Positions 1-6,550 of a stretch of DNA of 7,263 nucleotides are shown here, one piece after another. Origin of the DNA: Candidatus Krumholzibacteriia bacterium (lineage in GTDB: Bacteria; Krumholzibacteriota; Krumholzibacteriia; LZORAL124-64-63). The DNA lies in the NCBI GenBank assembly GCA_030590265.1, contig JAUUYW010000166.1:1-7263 (forward strand), read 5' to 3'. The translations under genes and the position numbers were made by a program. The notes under the pieces are model-generated. The model was not told where the DNA came from, ran no database searches, and saw nothing but the letters and a program-made list of their open reading frames with translations. Within the stretch, counting starts at the first letter, position 1. Each line of letters opens with the position of its first letter.

Positions 1-407
1 ACGTTGAAACCTACCAGCTTCTCCAGGATTCGGACCTGAATTTTACTGGGAATGTGGAAGGCAACCACTTCATGCTGGGACCTTGTGATGTTGTCGTTGC
101 CGATGGTTTCACCGGGAACAACACTCTTAAACTGGTCGAAGGTTTTGCCCATTTTCTGCATGCACTGGCCCAGAGACCCGGTCTCAGTGATGTGGAGCGT
201 GCTGCCATCAAGCCTGTTCTTGGCCTCCTGATGCGGGAATTCAGCTACGAAGTGTATGGTGGAGCCATGCTTTTGGGTGTGAAAGGCAACAGCATCATCG
301 CCCATGGGCGCAGCTCTTCTTTGGCCATCACCAACGCGGTCAAAATGGCCTGGCGCGAGATCGAAAGCGATCTGCCCACCAAGCTGGCAGCTGCCCATTC
401 TGAATGA
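1..407 (+). CDS. plsX: Phosphate acyltransferase PlsX, C-terminal part (5' end outside window)
   Basis: PlsX transfers the acyl chain of acyl-ACP to inorganic phosphate, giving acyl-phosphate for PlsY, the first committed step of phospholipid synthesis in most bacteria; it is a peripheral membrane protein. The frame is open from base 3 with no start in view, so only about 134 C-terminal codons are present; PlsX is usually about 330-350 residues. Recognisable PlsX signatures are a GNVEGN stretch near bases 48-65, the segment DVVVADGFTGN followed by TLKLVEG (about bases 87-140), and the C-terminal GGAMLLGVKG...IIAHGRSSSLAI (about 261-330), matching the usual YGGAPLLG...HG.S motif. The GTG at 54 is an internal valine codon, not a start. 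The stop TGA at 405-407 lies 31 nt before fabD, with no fabH between. Identification is by motif recall only, but the neighbouring fab genes support it strongly. Confidence 0.94.
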   Translation, partial: VETYQLLQDSDLNFTGNVEGNHFMLGPCDVVVADGFTGNNTLKLVEGFAHFLHALAQRPGLSDVERAAIKPVLGLLMREFSYEVYGGAMLLGVKGNSIIAHGRSSSLAITNAVKMAWREIESDLPTKLAAAHSE

Positions 408-438
408 TATCACACCAAATGGTGGAATTGGGGAGACC

Positions 439-1392
439 ATGATTCAGGTTCCAATGCTATTTCCCGGGCAGGGTTCGCAAGCTGTCGGTATGACAGCCGA
501 TCTGATGGACCGCTCAGGCCCTGCTGCAGACTTTTTGAACACAGTCAATGGTGTTCTGGACACAGACCTTCTGTTAGCAATGCACCATGGCCCTGGCGAG
601 GTCCTGACCGAGACCCGCAATGCTCAGCCTGCCATTCTGGCCCATTCAGTGGCAGTTACCCTGGCCTTGCGCGAACTGGGTGTCACTCCTTCTGTGGTTG
701 CAGGCCACAGCATTGGTGAATTCAGCGCTGCAGTGGCAGCCGGGGTGTTGGATCCTGCCGATGGTCTCAAAGTGGTTCGCCGCCGGGGTGAATTGATGTT
801 TGCCGCAGGGCAGGAAATTCCAGGAACCATGGCTGCAGTTATGGGTTTGAACGGTGCTCAGGTTACTGAGGTTTGCGCCCAGGTCACCAAAGACTCAGGA
901 GTGGTGGTTCTTGCAAACCACAACTCTGAGGCTCAGGTTGTCATCTCGGGTGAAGTGGAGGCCATTGCCGCCGCTGCCGATGCCCTGAAGGCTGCCGGTG
1001 CTCGTCGAGTGATCACCTTGAATGTCAGCGGGGCTTTCCATTCGCCTCTGCTGGACGATGCCGGAACCAGTTTCACGGAATACCTTAAAGGTGTTTCCAT
1101 AAAAAATGCCGATGTGCCCCTGGTGGCCAATGTTTCCGCCACCCGGGTGGAAGACTCCGCCCAACTGGCCGACGGTTTTGGCCGCCAACTCACTTCACCT
1201 GTGCGCTGGCATGAAACCATGCAATTGCTGGCCGGCCAAGAGTCCGACCGACCCAAAATTATCCTGGAGGTGGGGCCCGGCAAAGTGCTGACCAACCTTG
1301 CCCGAAGAACCTATCCGGAAGTTAAGTTCATTCCCGTCGGCACCCATGACGACCTGGACGGAATCCTGGATATATTGCACGAGAATCTTTAG
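439..1392 (+). CDS. fabD: Malonyl-CoA:ACP transacylase FabD
   Basis: FabD moves the malonyl group from malonyl-CoA to the phosphopantetheine of ACP, supplying the extender unit for fatty-acid elongation in the cytoplasm. The 317-residue product is close to the usual 305-315. Visible motifs are GQGSQ at residues 10-14 (oxyanion-hole Gln11), GHSIGE at 89-94 with nucleophile Ser91, Arg116 in RRRGELM (binds the malonyl carboxylate), catalytic His201 in AFHSP, and Gln250. These sit within one residue of the E. coli positions (Q11, S92, R117, H201, Q250). The frame extends upstream to an ATG at 304, but that part overlaps plsX. The ATG at 439 begins directly with the conserved MLFPGQGSQ core and has GGGGAG at 430-435, although the spacing is tight (3 nt). 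The stop TAG is 24 nt before fabG. All catalytic residues are intact. Confidence 0.98.
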   Translation: MIQVPMLFPGQGSQAVGMTADLMDRSGPAADFLNTVNGVLDTDLLLAMHHGPGEVLTETRNAQPAILAHSVAVTLALRELGVTPSVVAGHSIGEFSAAVAAGVLDPADGLKVVRRRGELMFAAGQEIPGTMAAVMGLNGAQVTEVCAQVTKDSGVVVLANHNSEAQVVISGEVEAIAAAADALKAAGARRVITLNVSGAFHSPLLDDAGTSFTEYLKGVSIKNADVPLVANVSATRVEDSAQLADGFGRQLTSPVRWHETMQLLAGQESDRPKIILEVGPGKVLTNLARRTYPEVKFIPVGTHDDLDGILDILHENL

Positions 1393-1416
1393 CAGTTCCC
1401 GAGGAGGCCTGATTTC

Positions 1417-2151
1417 ATGAGCAACGGAACGATTATTGTCACTGGAGCCAGTCGGGGTATCGGTGCGGACATCGCCCGCGAACTGGCGGCTGCCGGCTAC
1501 AATTTGGCCTTGGTTGCCCGCAGTGCCGAACCTCTGGAAAAGCTGGCTGCTGAGCTGAACAACGACCAGGTTACTGTCAAAGTCTGGCCTGGAGACATTT
1601 CCGACCATGAAACCGCTGAACGCATCGTCAAGGAAGTTCACCAGGAGTTTGGTTCCGTTTTTGGTCTGGTGAACAACGCTGGAGTGACCCAGGATGGGCT
1701 CTTTATGCGCATGAGCCCGGAAAACTGGAAAAAGCCTATTGACATCAATTTGAATGGTACCTTCTACTTTACAAGGGCTGTCGCACCGATTATGATGCGC
1801 CAGCGAGAAGGACGAATCATTAACATTTCGTCTGTTATTGGCTTGACCGGTAATGCCGGCCAGGCTAATTATGCCGCCTCCAAGGCTGGCATTATTGCCC
1901 TGACAAAATCGGTGGCCAAGGAACTGGGCGGCCGCGGTGTAACTGCCAATGCAATTGCACCCGGTTTTATCGCCACCGACATGACCGAGGATCTTCCCGA
2001 GAAGGTTCGCACTGAAATGCTGGGTCAAATACCTCTCAAGAGGTTTGGCGAAGGCAAGGATGTGGCGGGCGTGGTCAAGTTCCTACTATCGAAAGAGGCC
2101 TCCTATATCACCGCGCAAACGCTGGTGGTGGATGGCGGCATGATTGCTTAA
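1417..2151 (+). CDS. fabG: 3-oxoacyl-ACP reductase FabG
   Basis: FabG is the NADPH-dependent reductase that turns 3-ketoacyl-ACP into (R)-3-hydroxyacyl-ACP in each elongation cycle. It is a short-chain dehydrogenase/reductase of 244 residues, the classic FabG length. The Rossmann cofactor motif TGASRGIG is at residues 9-16 and the NNAG motif at 86-89. The catalytic tetrad is Asn111 (INLNG), Ser139 (NISSVIG), Tyr152 and Lys156 (NYAASK); the 13-residue Ser-Tyr spacing matches E. coli FabG. The C-terminal LVVDGGM is also typical of the family. A strong Shine-Dalgarno GAGGAGG at 1401-1407, 9 nt before the ATG, fixes the start. The position between fabD and acpP favours FabG over other SDR reductases. 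Confidence 0.98.
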   Translation: MSNGTIIVTGASRGIGADIARELAAAGYNLALVARSAEPLEKLAAELNNDQVTVKVWPGDISDHETAERIVKEVHQEFGSVFGLVNNAGVTQDGLFMRMSPENWKKPIDINLNGTFYFTRAVAPIMMRQREGRIINISSVIGLTGNAGQANYAASKAGIIALTKSVAKELGGRGVTANAIAPGFIATDMTEDLPEKVRTEMLGQIPLKRFGEGKDVAGVVKFLLSKEASYITAQTLVVDGGMIA

Positions 2152-2157
2152 ACCGGG

Positions 2158-2189
2158 GTTAAACCCACATGTTACCCAGGAGGGTTAAC
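2158..2189 (+). promoter_or_regulatory. acpP leader with SD in two alternative weak hairpins
   Basis: The acpP Shine-Dalgarno AGGAGGG lies at 2178-2184, 10 nt before the ATG. Its GGGTTAAC 3' half (2182-2189) can pair with GTTACCC at 2171-2177, giving seven pairs with a bulged T2186 and an AGGA loop. It can instead pair with GTTAAACCC at 2158-2166, giving eight pairs with a bulged A2161 and a 15-nt loop. Both structures use the same bases, so they exclude each other. The pairing is read directly from the sequence; any control of ACP translation is inference, and the stems are short and AT-containing. Confidence 0.3.
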
Positions 2190-2194
2190 TGATT

Positions 2195-2431
2195 ATGGCC
2201 ACCATTGAGGAACAGGTGTACGAGATCATCCAGCGCAAGCTGAGCGTCAACCTCGAGCAAATCACCCCTGAAGCATCCTTCACCGAGGATCTGGGCGCTG
2301 ACAGTCTCGACACTGTAGAACTGGTGATGGATCTGGAAGAACAGTTCAACATCACGATTCCCGAAGAAGAACAGGAAAACCTGAAAACCGTCCAGGACGC
2401 CATCGATTATCTCGAGCAGCACCTGGACTAA
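2195..2431 (+). CDS. acpP: Acyl carrier protein
   Basis: ACP is the small acidic cytoplasmic protein that carries the growing acyl chain on a 4'-phosphopantetheine arm and passes it between FabD, FabF, FabG and the acyltransferases, including PlsX. The product is 78 residues, the normal size (E. coli 77-78). The prosthetic-group site is Ser37 in GADSLD (residues 34-39). Helix II, the partner-recognition helix, follows as DTVELVMDLEEQF and is rich in acidic residues as expected. The remainder (EEEQENLKTVQDAIDYLEQ) also matches AcpP. The start is supported by a near-perfect AGGAGGG at 2178-2184. The stop TAA is followed by a 127-nt spacer, the longest gap in the window, which fits ACP being needed at much higher levels than its enzymes. 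Confidence 0.99.
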   Translation: MATIEEQVYEIIQRKLSVNLEQITPEASFTEDLGADSLDTVELVMDLEEQFNITIPEEEQENLKTVQDAIDYLEQHLD

Positions 2432-2467
2432 AGAGGTCCCTGATCCCCGACTGGACTAGATAGGTTC
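2423..2467 (+). repeat. Imperfect direct repeat spanning the acpP stop
   Basis: Two 17-nt copies, at 2423-2439 and 2451-2467, match at 14 positions and both begin with CTGGACTA. The first copy contains the last two codons of acpP (Leu-Asp) and its TAA stop. The second, 28 nt downstream, again reads CTG GAC then TAG, but in a different frame. It could be a small local duplication of the acpP 3' end or chance. No function is assigned. Confidence 0.35.
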
Positions 2468-2500
2468 AGAAATGTTCATGTCATAGTTCGGAGAGATTTC

Positions 2501-2531
2501 CCGGTCCCATTCACTTTGAGAGTGGGACCGG
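2501..2531 (+). promoter_or_regulatory. Stable hairpin between acpP and fabF (possible attenuator or mRNA-end structure)
   Basis: CCGGTCCCA at 2501-2509 pairs perfectly with TGGGACCGG at 2523-2531. The stem extends through T2510-G2522 (wobble), T2511-A2521 and C2512-G2520, giving about 12 pairs around a 7-nt loop (ACTTTGA, 2513-2519). Only ATTTGCT follows, so the U-tract is poor for a strong intrinsic terminator. Its place after acpP and 16 nt before the fabF Shine-Dalgarno suggests partial termination, protection of an acpP 3' end, or damping of fabF translation. The stem is seen directly; the role is inferred. Confidence 0.5.
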
Positions 2532-2547
2532 ATTTGCTATCAGCTTT

Positions 2548-2552
2548 GGAGG
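2548..2552 (+). promoter_or_regulatory. Shine-Dalgarno GGAGG that decides the fabF start
   Basis: GGAGG at 2548-2552 directly abuts a TTG at 2553, which leaves no spacer for initiation there. The in-frame TTG at 2559 lies 6 nt away, an effective distance, and gives a 412-residue FabF whose active-site numbering equals that of E. coli. There is no in-frame ATG or GTG before the conserved N-terminal VVITGMG core. Confidence 0.75.
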
Positions 2553-2558
2553 TTGGTT

Positions 2559-3797
2559 TTGGAGTCGCGCAAAGTTGTCATTACTGGCATGGGAATGGTC
2601 ACGGCTGTCGGCAACGATCGTGATTCCAGTTGGGAAGCCCTGAAAGCCGGGAAAAACGGTATTGCTCCCTTGGAGCTTGTGGATACTGAAGGATTCAAGG
2701 TTAATTTTGGGGGCGAAGTGAAAAATTTCGACCCCCTGCAGGCCATGGATGCCAAAGAAGCTCGCAAGGCTGATCGGTTTTGCCAATTGGCCATGGCTGC
2801 TGCCGTGCAGGCCATGGATCAGGCTGACATCAAGGAAATTGCTGATTCCTACCGGGCCGGGGTTATCATCGGTTCGGGAATTGGCGGCATGAAAACATTT
2901 GAAGAGCAGCACTCCAAGTTGATCAACCGTGGAGCCCGTGGCGTATCGCCCATGTTCATCCCCATGATGATCGGTGACATGGCCAGCGGCCTGGTCAGCA
3001 TTCGTTACGGTTTCCGAGGTGCCAACTATTGCACTGTCAGTGCTTGTGCCAGTGGAGGACATGCCCTGGGCTCGGCCTATGATCAAATTATTCTGGGCCA
3101 TGCCGACGTGATGATTGCCGGGGGGGCCGAGGCTGCGGTCTGCCCCATGGCTTTGTCGGGATTCGCCAACATGAAGGCCCTGTCCACCCGCAATGACAAT
3201 CCTGCCGGAGCCAGTCGTCCCTTCGACAAGGACCGGGATGGTTTTGTCCTGGGTGAAGGGGCCGGCATTTTGGTCCTGGAAGCCGAGCAACACGCTTTGG
3301 ATCGCGGTGCTACAATTTATGGTGAACTTTGTGGATACGGCATGACGGGCGACGCTTATCACATGACTCAACCTGATACCGAAGGCCGTGGGGCCTTTGG
3401 CAGCATGAGCCAGGCTTTGCGCACCAGTGGAATCAAAGCCGACCAGGTTGGCTACATCAACGCCCACGGAACCAGCACTCACTTCAATGACAAAATTGAA
3501 TCCGGCGCCATTCGCCAGGTATTTGGTGATCATGCCGACAAGATCAAAGTCAGCTCCACCAAGAGCATGGTTGGGCATTTGCTGGGAGCAGCCGGAGCTG
3601 TCGAAGCGGTTATCACCACTTTGGCCCTAAAAGAAAGCATCCTGCCGCCGACAATCAATTACGAGACACCTGACCCTGAATGCGATCTCTTTTACTGCCC
3701 CAATGAGGCGGTAAAGCAGGAGGTCGATTACGCATTGTCCAATTCATTCGGCTTTGGCGGCCACAACGTGACGCTCTGTTTCGGAGCGCGCCGCTGA
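2559..3797 (+). CDS. fabF: 3-oxoacyl-ACP synthase II FabF (TTG start)
   Basis: FabF is the elongating ketosynthase that condenses malonyl-ACP with acyl-ACP by decarboxylative Claisen condensation. From the TTG at 2559 the protein has 412 residues, like E. coli FabF. It opens with the ketosynthase start VVITGMGMVTAVG. The nucleophile is Cys163 in SACASGGH, and the catalytic histidines are His303 in NAHGTST and His340 in SMVGHLLGAAG, with conserved Lys335; all match E. coli numbering. The acyl-pocket gating Phe is Phe399 in the NSFGFGGHN motif. A mild oddity is THFND at residues 307-311, where many FabFs read TPLND or TPLGD. The gene follows acpP after a hairpin-bearing 127-nt spacer and ends 31 nt before rnc. 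The Cys-His-His triad excludes a FabH-type (Cys-His-Asn) enzyme. FabB is less likely given the length and the pairing with acpP. Confidence 0.98.
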   Translation: MESRKVVITGMGMVTAVGNDRDSSWEALKAGKNGIAPLELVDTEGFKVNFGGEVKNFDPLQAMDAKEARKADRFCQLAMAAAVQAMDQADIKEIADSYRAGVIIGSGIGGMKTFEEQHSKLINRGARGVSPMFIPMMIGDMASGLVSIRYGFRGANYCTVSACASGGHALGSAYDQIILGHADVMIAGGAEAAVCPMALSGFANMKALSTRNDNPAGASRPFDKDRDGFVLGEGAGILVLEAEQHALDRGATIYGELCGYGMTGDAYHMTQPDTEGRGAFGSMSQALRTSGIKADQVGYINAHGTSTHFNDKIESGAIRQVFGDHADKIKVSSTKSMVGHLLGAAGAVEAVITTLALKESILPPTINYETPDPECDLFYCPNEAVKQEVDYALSNSFGFGGHNVTLCFGARR

Positions 3798-3828
3798 TTT
3801 CGGTGAGGGCGGATGGAGCCCCCAAACC

Positions 3829-4671
3829 ATGGGATTTAAGGACGGCTTGCAACAAATTCTGACTCGGCTGGGCGGCATGAGCCCAGCTGGTCAGAACCAT
3901 GTCTCCAAGCCAGTCGGTGAATCTTTCCCCAACGATGAAAGTCCCCTCTACCCCATCCAACTGGAAGCCCTTGAGGTGAAACTTGGTTATATTTTCCGTG
4001 ACCGGGGACTTCTCATCAATGCCTTGCTGCACCGTTCTCATATCCATGTGACGGGTCAGGACCGGGAGCAGAGCAATGAACGGCTCGAATTTCTGGGTGA
4101 TGCAGTGCTGGGGCTGGTGGTCAATGAAGAACTCTATCACAAATTTCCGGATCGCAGCGAAGGGGATTTGACCAAAATGAAGTCCCTGCTGGTTTGCGGG
4201 GCCCGATTGTCGGAGGTTGCCGGAGAAATTGATCTGGGTGTCCACATCCGCATGAGTCGCAGCGAAGCTGCCACTGGGGGGCGGCACCGATCATCCATTC
4301 TGGCCGATACCACCGAAGCCATAATTGGTGCTGTTTATCTCGATGGTGGATTGGCGCCCGCCACCGCGGTCATCCAAAGAGTGGTTTTAGCAGGAAGCGA
4401 CAAGATTCTTGCGCGCCGGTCTTTGCGGAATTACAAAAGCCGGCTCCAGGAATTGATCCAGGCCCGTTTCAAATGTCCTCCCCGGTACAAGGTTCTGGAA
4501 GTTAGCGGGCCTGACCATGATCGCTTGTTCAAAGTCGTAGTGACTTATAATGGCATTCCCATGGGCGAGGGTGAAGGTCGCAACAAGAAGGCGGCCGAAC
4601 AAAATGCCGCACGCAAGGCCCTCGATAGTCTGGATAATGATCCGAAACTTTTGAATGATCCCGAGGGTTAA
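3829..4671 (+). CDS. rnc: Ribonuclease III
   Basis: RNase III is the Mg2+-dependent endonuclease that cuts double-stranded RNA, processing rRNA precursors and some mRNAs. The RNase III signature NERLEFLGD is at residues 83-91. The acidic active-site residues are Glu84, Glu87, Asp91, Glu111, Asp160 and Glu163, each exactly 46 after the E. coli positions (38, 41, 45, 65, 114, 117). A C-terminal double-stranded-RNA-binding domain spans about residues 202-270 and includes GEGRNKKAAEQNAARKAL. At 280 residues it is longer than E. coli RNase III (226). The extra length is mainly a 46-residue N-terminal extension of no recognised domain, plus a short acidic tail. The ATG at 3829 has GGAG at 3815-3818, 10 nt upstream. 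rnc after fabF is a known arrangement, so co-transcription with lipid genes is likely. Confidence 0.98.
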   Translation: MGFKDGLQQILTRLGGMSPAGQNHVSKPVGESFPNDESPLYPIQLEALEVKLGYIFRDRGLLINALLHRSHIHVTGQDREQSNERLEFLGDAVLGLVVNEELYHKFPDRSEGDLTKMKSLLVCGARLSEVAGEIDLGVHIRMSRSEAATGGRHRSSILADTTEAIIGAVYLDGGLAPATAVIQRVVLAGSDKILARRSLRNYKSRLQELIQARFKCPPRYKVLEVSGPDHDRLFKVVVTYNGIPMGEGEGRNKKAAEQNAARKALDSLDNDPKLLNDPEG

Positions 4672-4684
4672 ACCCAGGGAAATC

Positions 4685-6550
4685 ATGGGCTACAAGAGAT
4701 ACATTCAATTCAACCTCGCTGGAGATCGGGTGCTAATTTTCAATCGTCTTGCTATCATTTTTTTACTTCTATGCGCCATGCCACTGCTGGCCCAGGATAC
4801 CCTTGAGGACCCCCAAAATCCTGTGGCCGATGAAGATGTTCCGTATGGCGTTGCCTCGAGTTGGCTTTATGGCCGCCACATGCTTGCTGAAGGCAACCTG
4901 GAAGAAGCCCTGCGCAACCTCCACTATGCCTACCGCAATCATCCGGATGTGGCTGTGGTGGCTTGGGATTTTCAGGAAGCCCTGGTGGCCGGTCAATACT
5001 ACAAGGATGCCCTTGAGGTGCTCGACAAATTGGTGGAAGATTTTCCCGACCCAGCCGAGTACAGGTTGCAACGATCCCAGGTTTACCTTCAGATTGGAAA
5101 AAACAAAGAGGCCCTGGCCGATCTGCGGGAACTCCGCAGTCGCGGTCAAATCAACCTGGATGTCATTGTGGGTGAAGCGACAATTCTGGCGGCCATGGGG
5201 AAAACCGATGAGGCATTGGACACTTGCCGGGACGGGCTTGCTGAAATTCCTGACCATGGTCCTCGACTCTATTTGACCATGTCCGTGATTCTGGATCAGG
5301 AAGGGCGGCAAAGTGAATTGCCCGACCTCATGGACGAGGCTGTGGCAGCTTATCCCGATTCGCCGCAATTGCATGACATCAGGATGCGCAGTCTGGTAAC
5401 TGCGGGTCGCCCGGACGAAGCCCTGGAATCTGCCCGTGATTCGGATGTTCATTTTGCTGAACTTCTTCAAGTACCTTCTGGACATTCCGATGACCCTGAT
5501 TTGATGGTCCCGCCACCTGCGGCACCACCTTCATTCGTCGTGGAATTGGCGGACATTTATTCCCAAATGGGAACCCCTGAAAAGGCAATCGAGATCCTCG
5601 AACCCAAGTTTGAGGATGGGTCCTTGGCTCTGGATCCAAGTTTGTGGCTGGCTCGATTGTACTTGGGGACCAATCAGGTGGATGAAGGAATGCGGCATGT
5701 GGATGAAATCCTGATTCGTTGGCCCAACACTGGGGAAGCCTGGTTTATTCGGGGCCGGGGTCTGGAAGGAAAAGGTCAACTGGATGAGGCCCTGCTGGCT
5801 TTTGCCAAAGGCGTGGAATATGCGCCCAACGATCCACAGGTCAGGTTAGGCTACCTGCGAGGCATGCTTGTGACCTGGGAAAACGATTTTCGCGTTCGGA
5901 ACAAGAACTCGGTTCAGTTGGCCCGAATGGAGCAATTGCAGGAACAGGCTGAACTGGCTGAAGCAGTGGTTCCCGCTGCCGATGCCGAAGGACAGTTGGT
6001 GCTGGGTTATGCCTTCCGCAGCACCGGCCAATTGGAAAAAGCTGTGGTTGCATTCCAAAAAGCAGCCTTTCAGCCTCAGCTGGTTGTTCCTGCAACCTTG
6101 CAGATGAGTGTCTGTTACGATGATCTAGAGCAACCTGAAAAAGCCCGGTCGGTGCTCGAAGATTTGCGGGAACAATTTCCTGACGATGCAGAAGTTGCCA
6201 ACTCTCTTGGTTACTATCTGGCTGAAAAAGGTGAAGATCTGGACAAAGCTCAGCGGTTGATTGCCCAAGCCCTGGAAGACGGCCCCGGCACGGGTGCCTA
6301 CCTGGATTCCATGGGTTGGGTTCTCTTTCAGCAGGGAAAAACAGAAGAAGCCTTCGACTACATGATCCAGGCTGTCAATGTTCTGCCCGACGATCCCATT
6401 ATTCTGGAACACCTGGGATTGGTTTTGTTGAAGTTGGGGCAGATTGATGAAGCGGAAGAAATGTTGCGCCGGGCGCTAATCCTGGGCGGAGAAAAAGAAC
6501 GTCTGGAAGGCTACCTGGACAATTTGCCGGAGTCAGGAGATGAAAGGTGA
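4685..6550 (+). CDS. Exported TPR-repeat protein, function unknown
   Basis: The product (621 residues from the ATG at 4685) is almost wholly tetratricopeptide repeats, about a dozen 34-residue helix-turn-helix units from residue 57 to 604. Well-formed units lie at about 57-90, 91-121, 158-190, 350-382, 433-465, 468-500, 502-535 and 537-570. TPR arrays act as protein-binding scaffolds. The C-terminal block with NSLGYYLAEKG, LDSMGWVLFQQGK and LEHLGLVLLKLG resembles that of large periplasmic or outer-membrane-associated bacterial TPR proteins. A hydrophobic stretch at residues 22-36, ending PLLAQ, looks like a signal peptide; the Cys30 context does not fit a lipobox. A Pro/Ala linker (about 276-282) splits the array. 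The start is uncertain: ATG 4655 overlaps rnc; ATG 4685 has a weak AGGGA; GTG 4730 has GGAG 5 nt upstream and gives a compact 21-residue signal peptide. The gene overlaps the next one by one base, so the two products probably work together. Confidence 0.9.
   Translation: MGYKRYIQFNLAGDRVLIFNRLAIIFLLLCAMPLLAQDTLEDPQNPVADEDVPYGVASSWLYGRHMLAEGNLEEALRNLHYAYRNHPDVAVVAWDFQEALVAGQYYKDALEVLDKLVEDFPDPAEYRLQRSQVYLQIGKNKEALADLRELRSRGQINLDVIVGEATILAAMGKTDEALDTCRDGLAEIPDHGPRLYLTMSVILDQEGRQSELPDLMDEAVAAYPDSPQLHDIRMRSLVTAGRPDEALESARDSDVHFAELLQVPSGHSDDPDLMVPPPAAPPSFVVELADIYSQMGTPEKAIEILEPKFEDGSLALDPSLWLARLYLGTNQVDEGMRHVDEILIRWPNTGEAWFIRGRGLEGKGQLDEALLAFAKGVEYAPNDPQVRLGYLRGMLVTWENDFRVRNKNSVQLARMEQLQEQAELAEAVVPAADAEGQLVLGYAFRSTGQLEKAVVAFQKAAFQPQLVVPATLQMSVCYDDLEQPEKARSVLEDLREQFPDDAEVANSLGYYLAEKGEDLDKAQRLIAQALEDGPGTGAYLDSMGWVLFQQGKTEEAFDYMIQAVNVLPDDPIILEHLGLVLLKLGQIDEAEEMLRRALILGGEKERLEGYLDNLPESGDER
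4721..4732 (+). promoter_or_regulatory. Alternative SD and GTG start for the TPR gene
   Basis: GGAG at 4721-4724 lies 5 nt before an in-frame GTG at 4730-4732. Initiation here would give a product beginning MLIFNRLAIIFLLL, a conventional short signal peptide with one Arg before the hydrophobic core. Starting at 4685 adds 15 polar residues in front of it. Both starts remain possible. Confidence 0.4.

Noticed and set aside
304..438. Upstream extension of fabD from an ATG at 304
   Set aside because: These 45 codons lie inside plsX in another frame and do not resemble FabD; the conserved core begins at the ATG at 439.
1195..2028. A 277-codon - strand frame across the fabD-fabG junction
   Set aside because: It is antisense to two confirmed genes, with no family signature and no plausible ribosome-binding context noted.
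2432..2558. An internal promoter in the acpP-fabF spacer
   Set aside because: I could not find a -35/-10 pair with acceptable sequence and 16-18 nt spacing.
2511..3578. A 355-codon open frame on the - strand opposite fabF
   Set aside because: It is fully antisense to a clearly real FabF with all catalytic residues, shows no recognisable motif, and is explained by codon bias of the sense gene.
3807..3821. A GGGC/GCCC inverted repeat around the rnc ribosome-binding site
   Set aside because: The four-pair stem is too short to support a regulatory claim.
2156..4676. The 12-mer GGGTTAAACCCA occurs at both 2156-2167 and 4665-4676, each just before the next gene's start
   Set aside because: With uniform bases, about one or two repeated 12-mers are expected by chance in a window this long, and the near-palindrome has too short a loop to fold, so no operator is claimed.
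4769..5485. A 238-codon - strand frame within the TPR gene
   Set aside because: It is a shadow of the repetitive TPR coding sequence with no recognisable domain.
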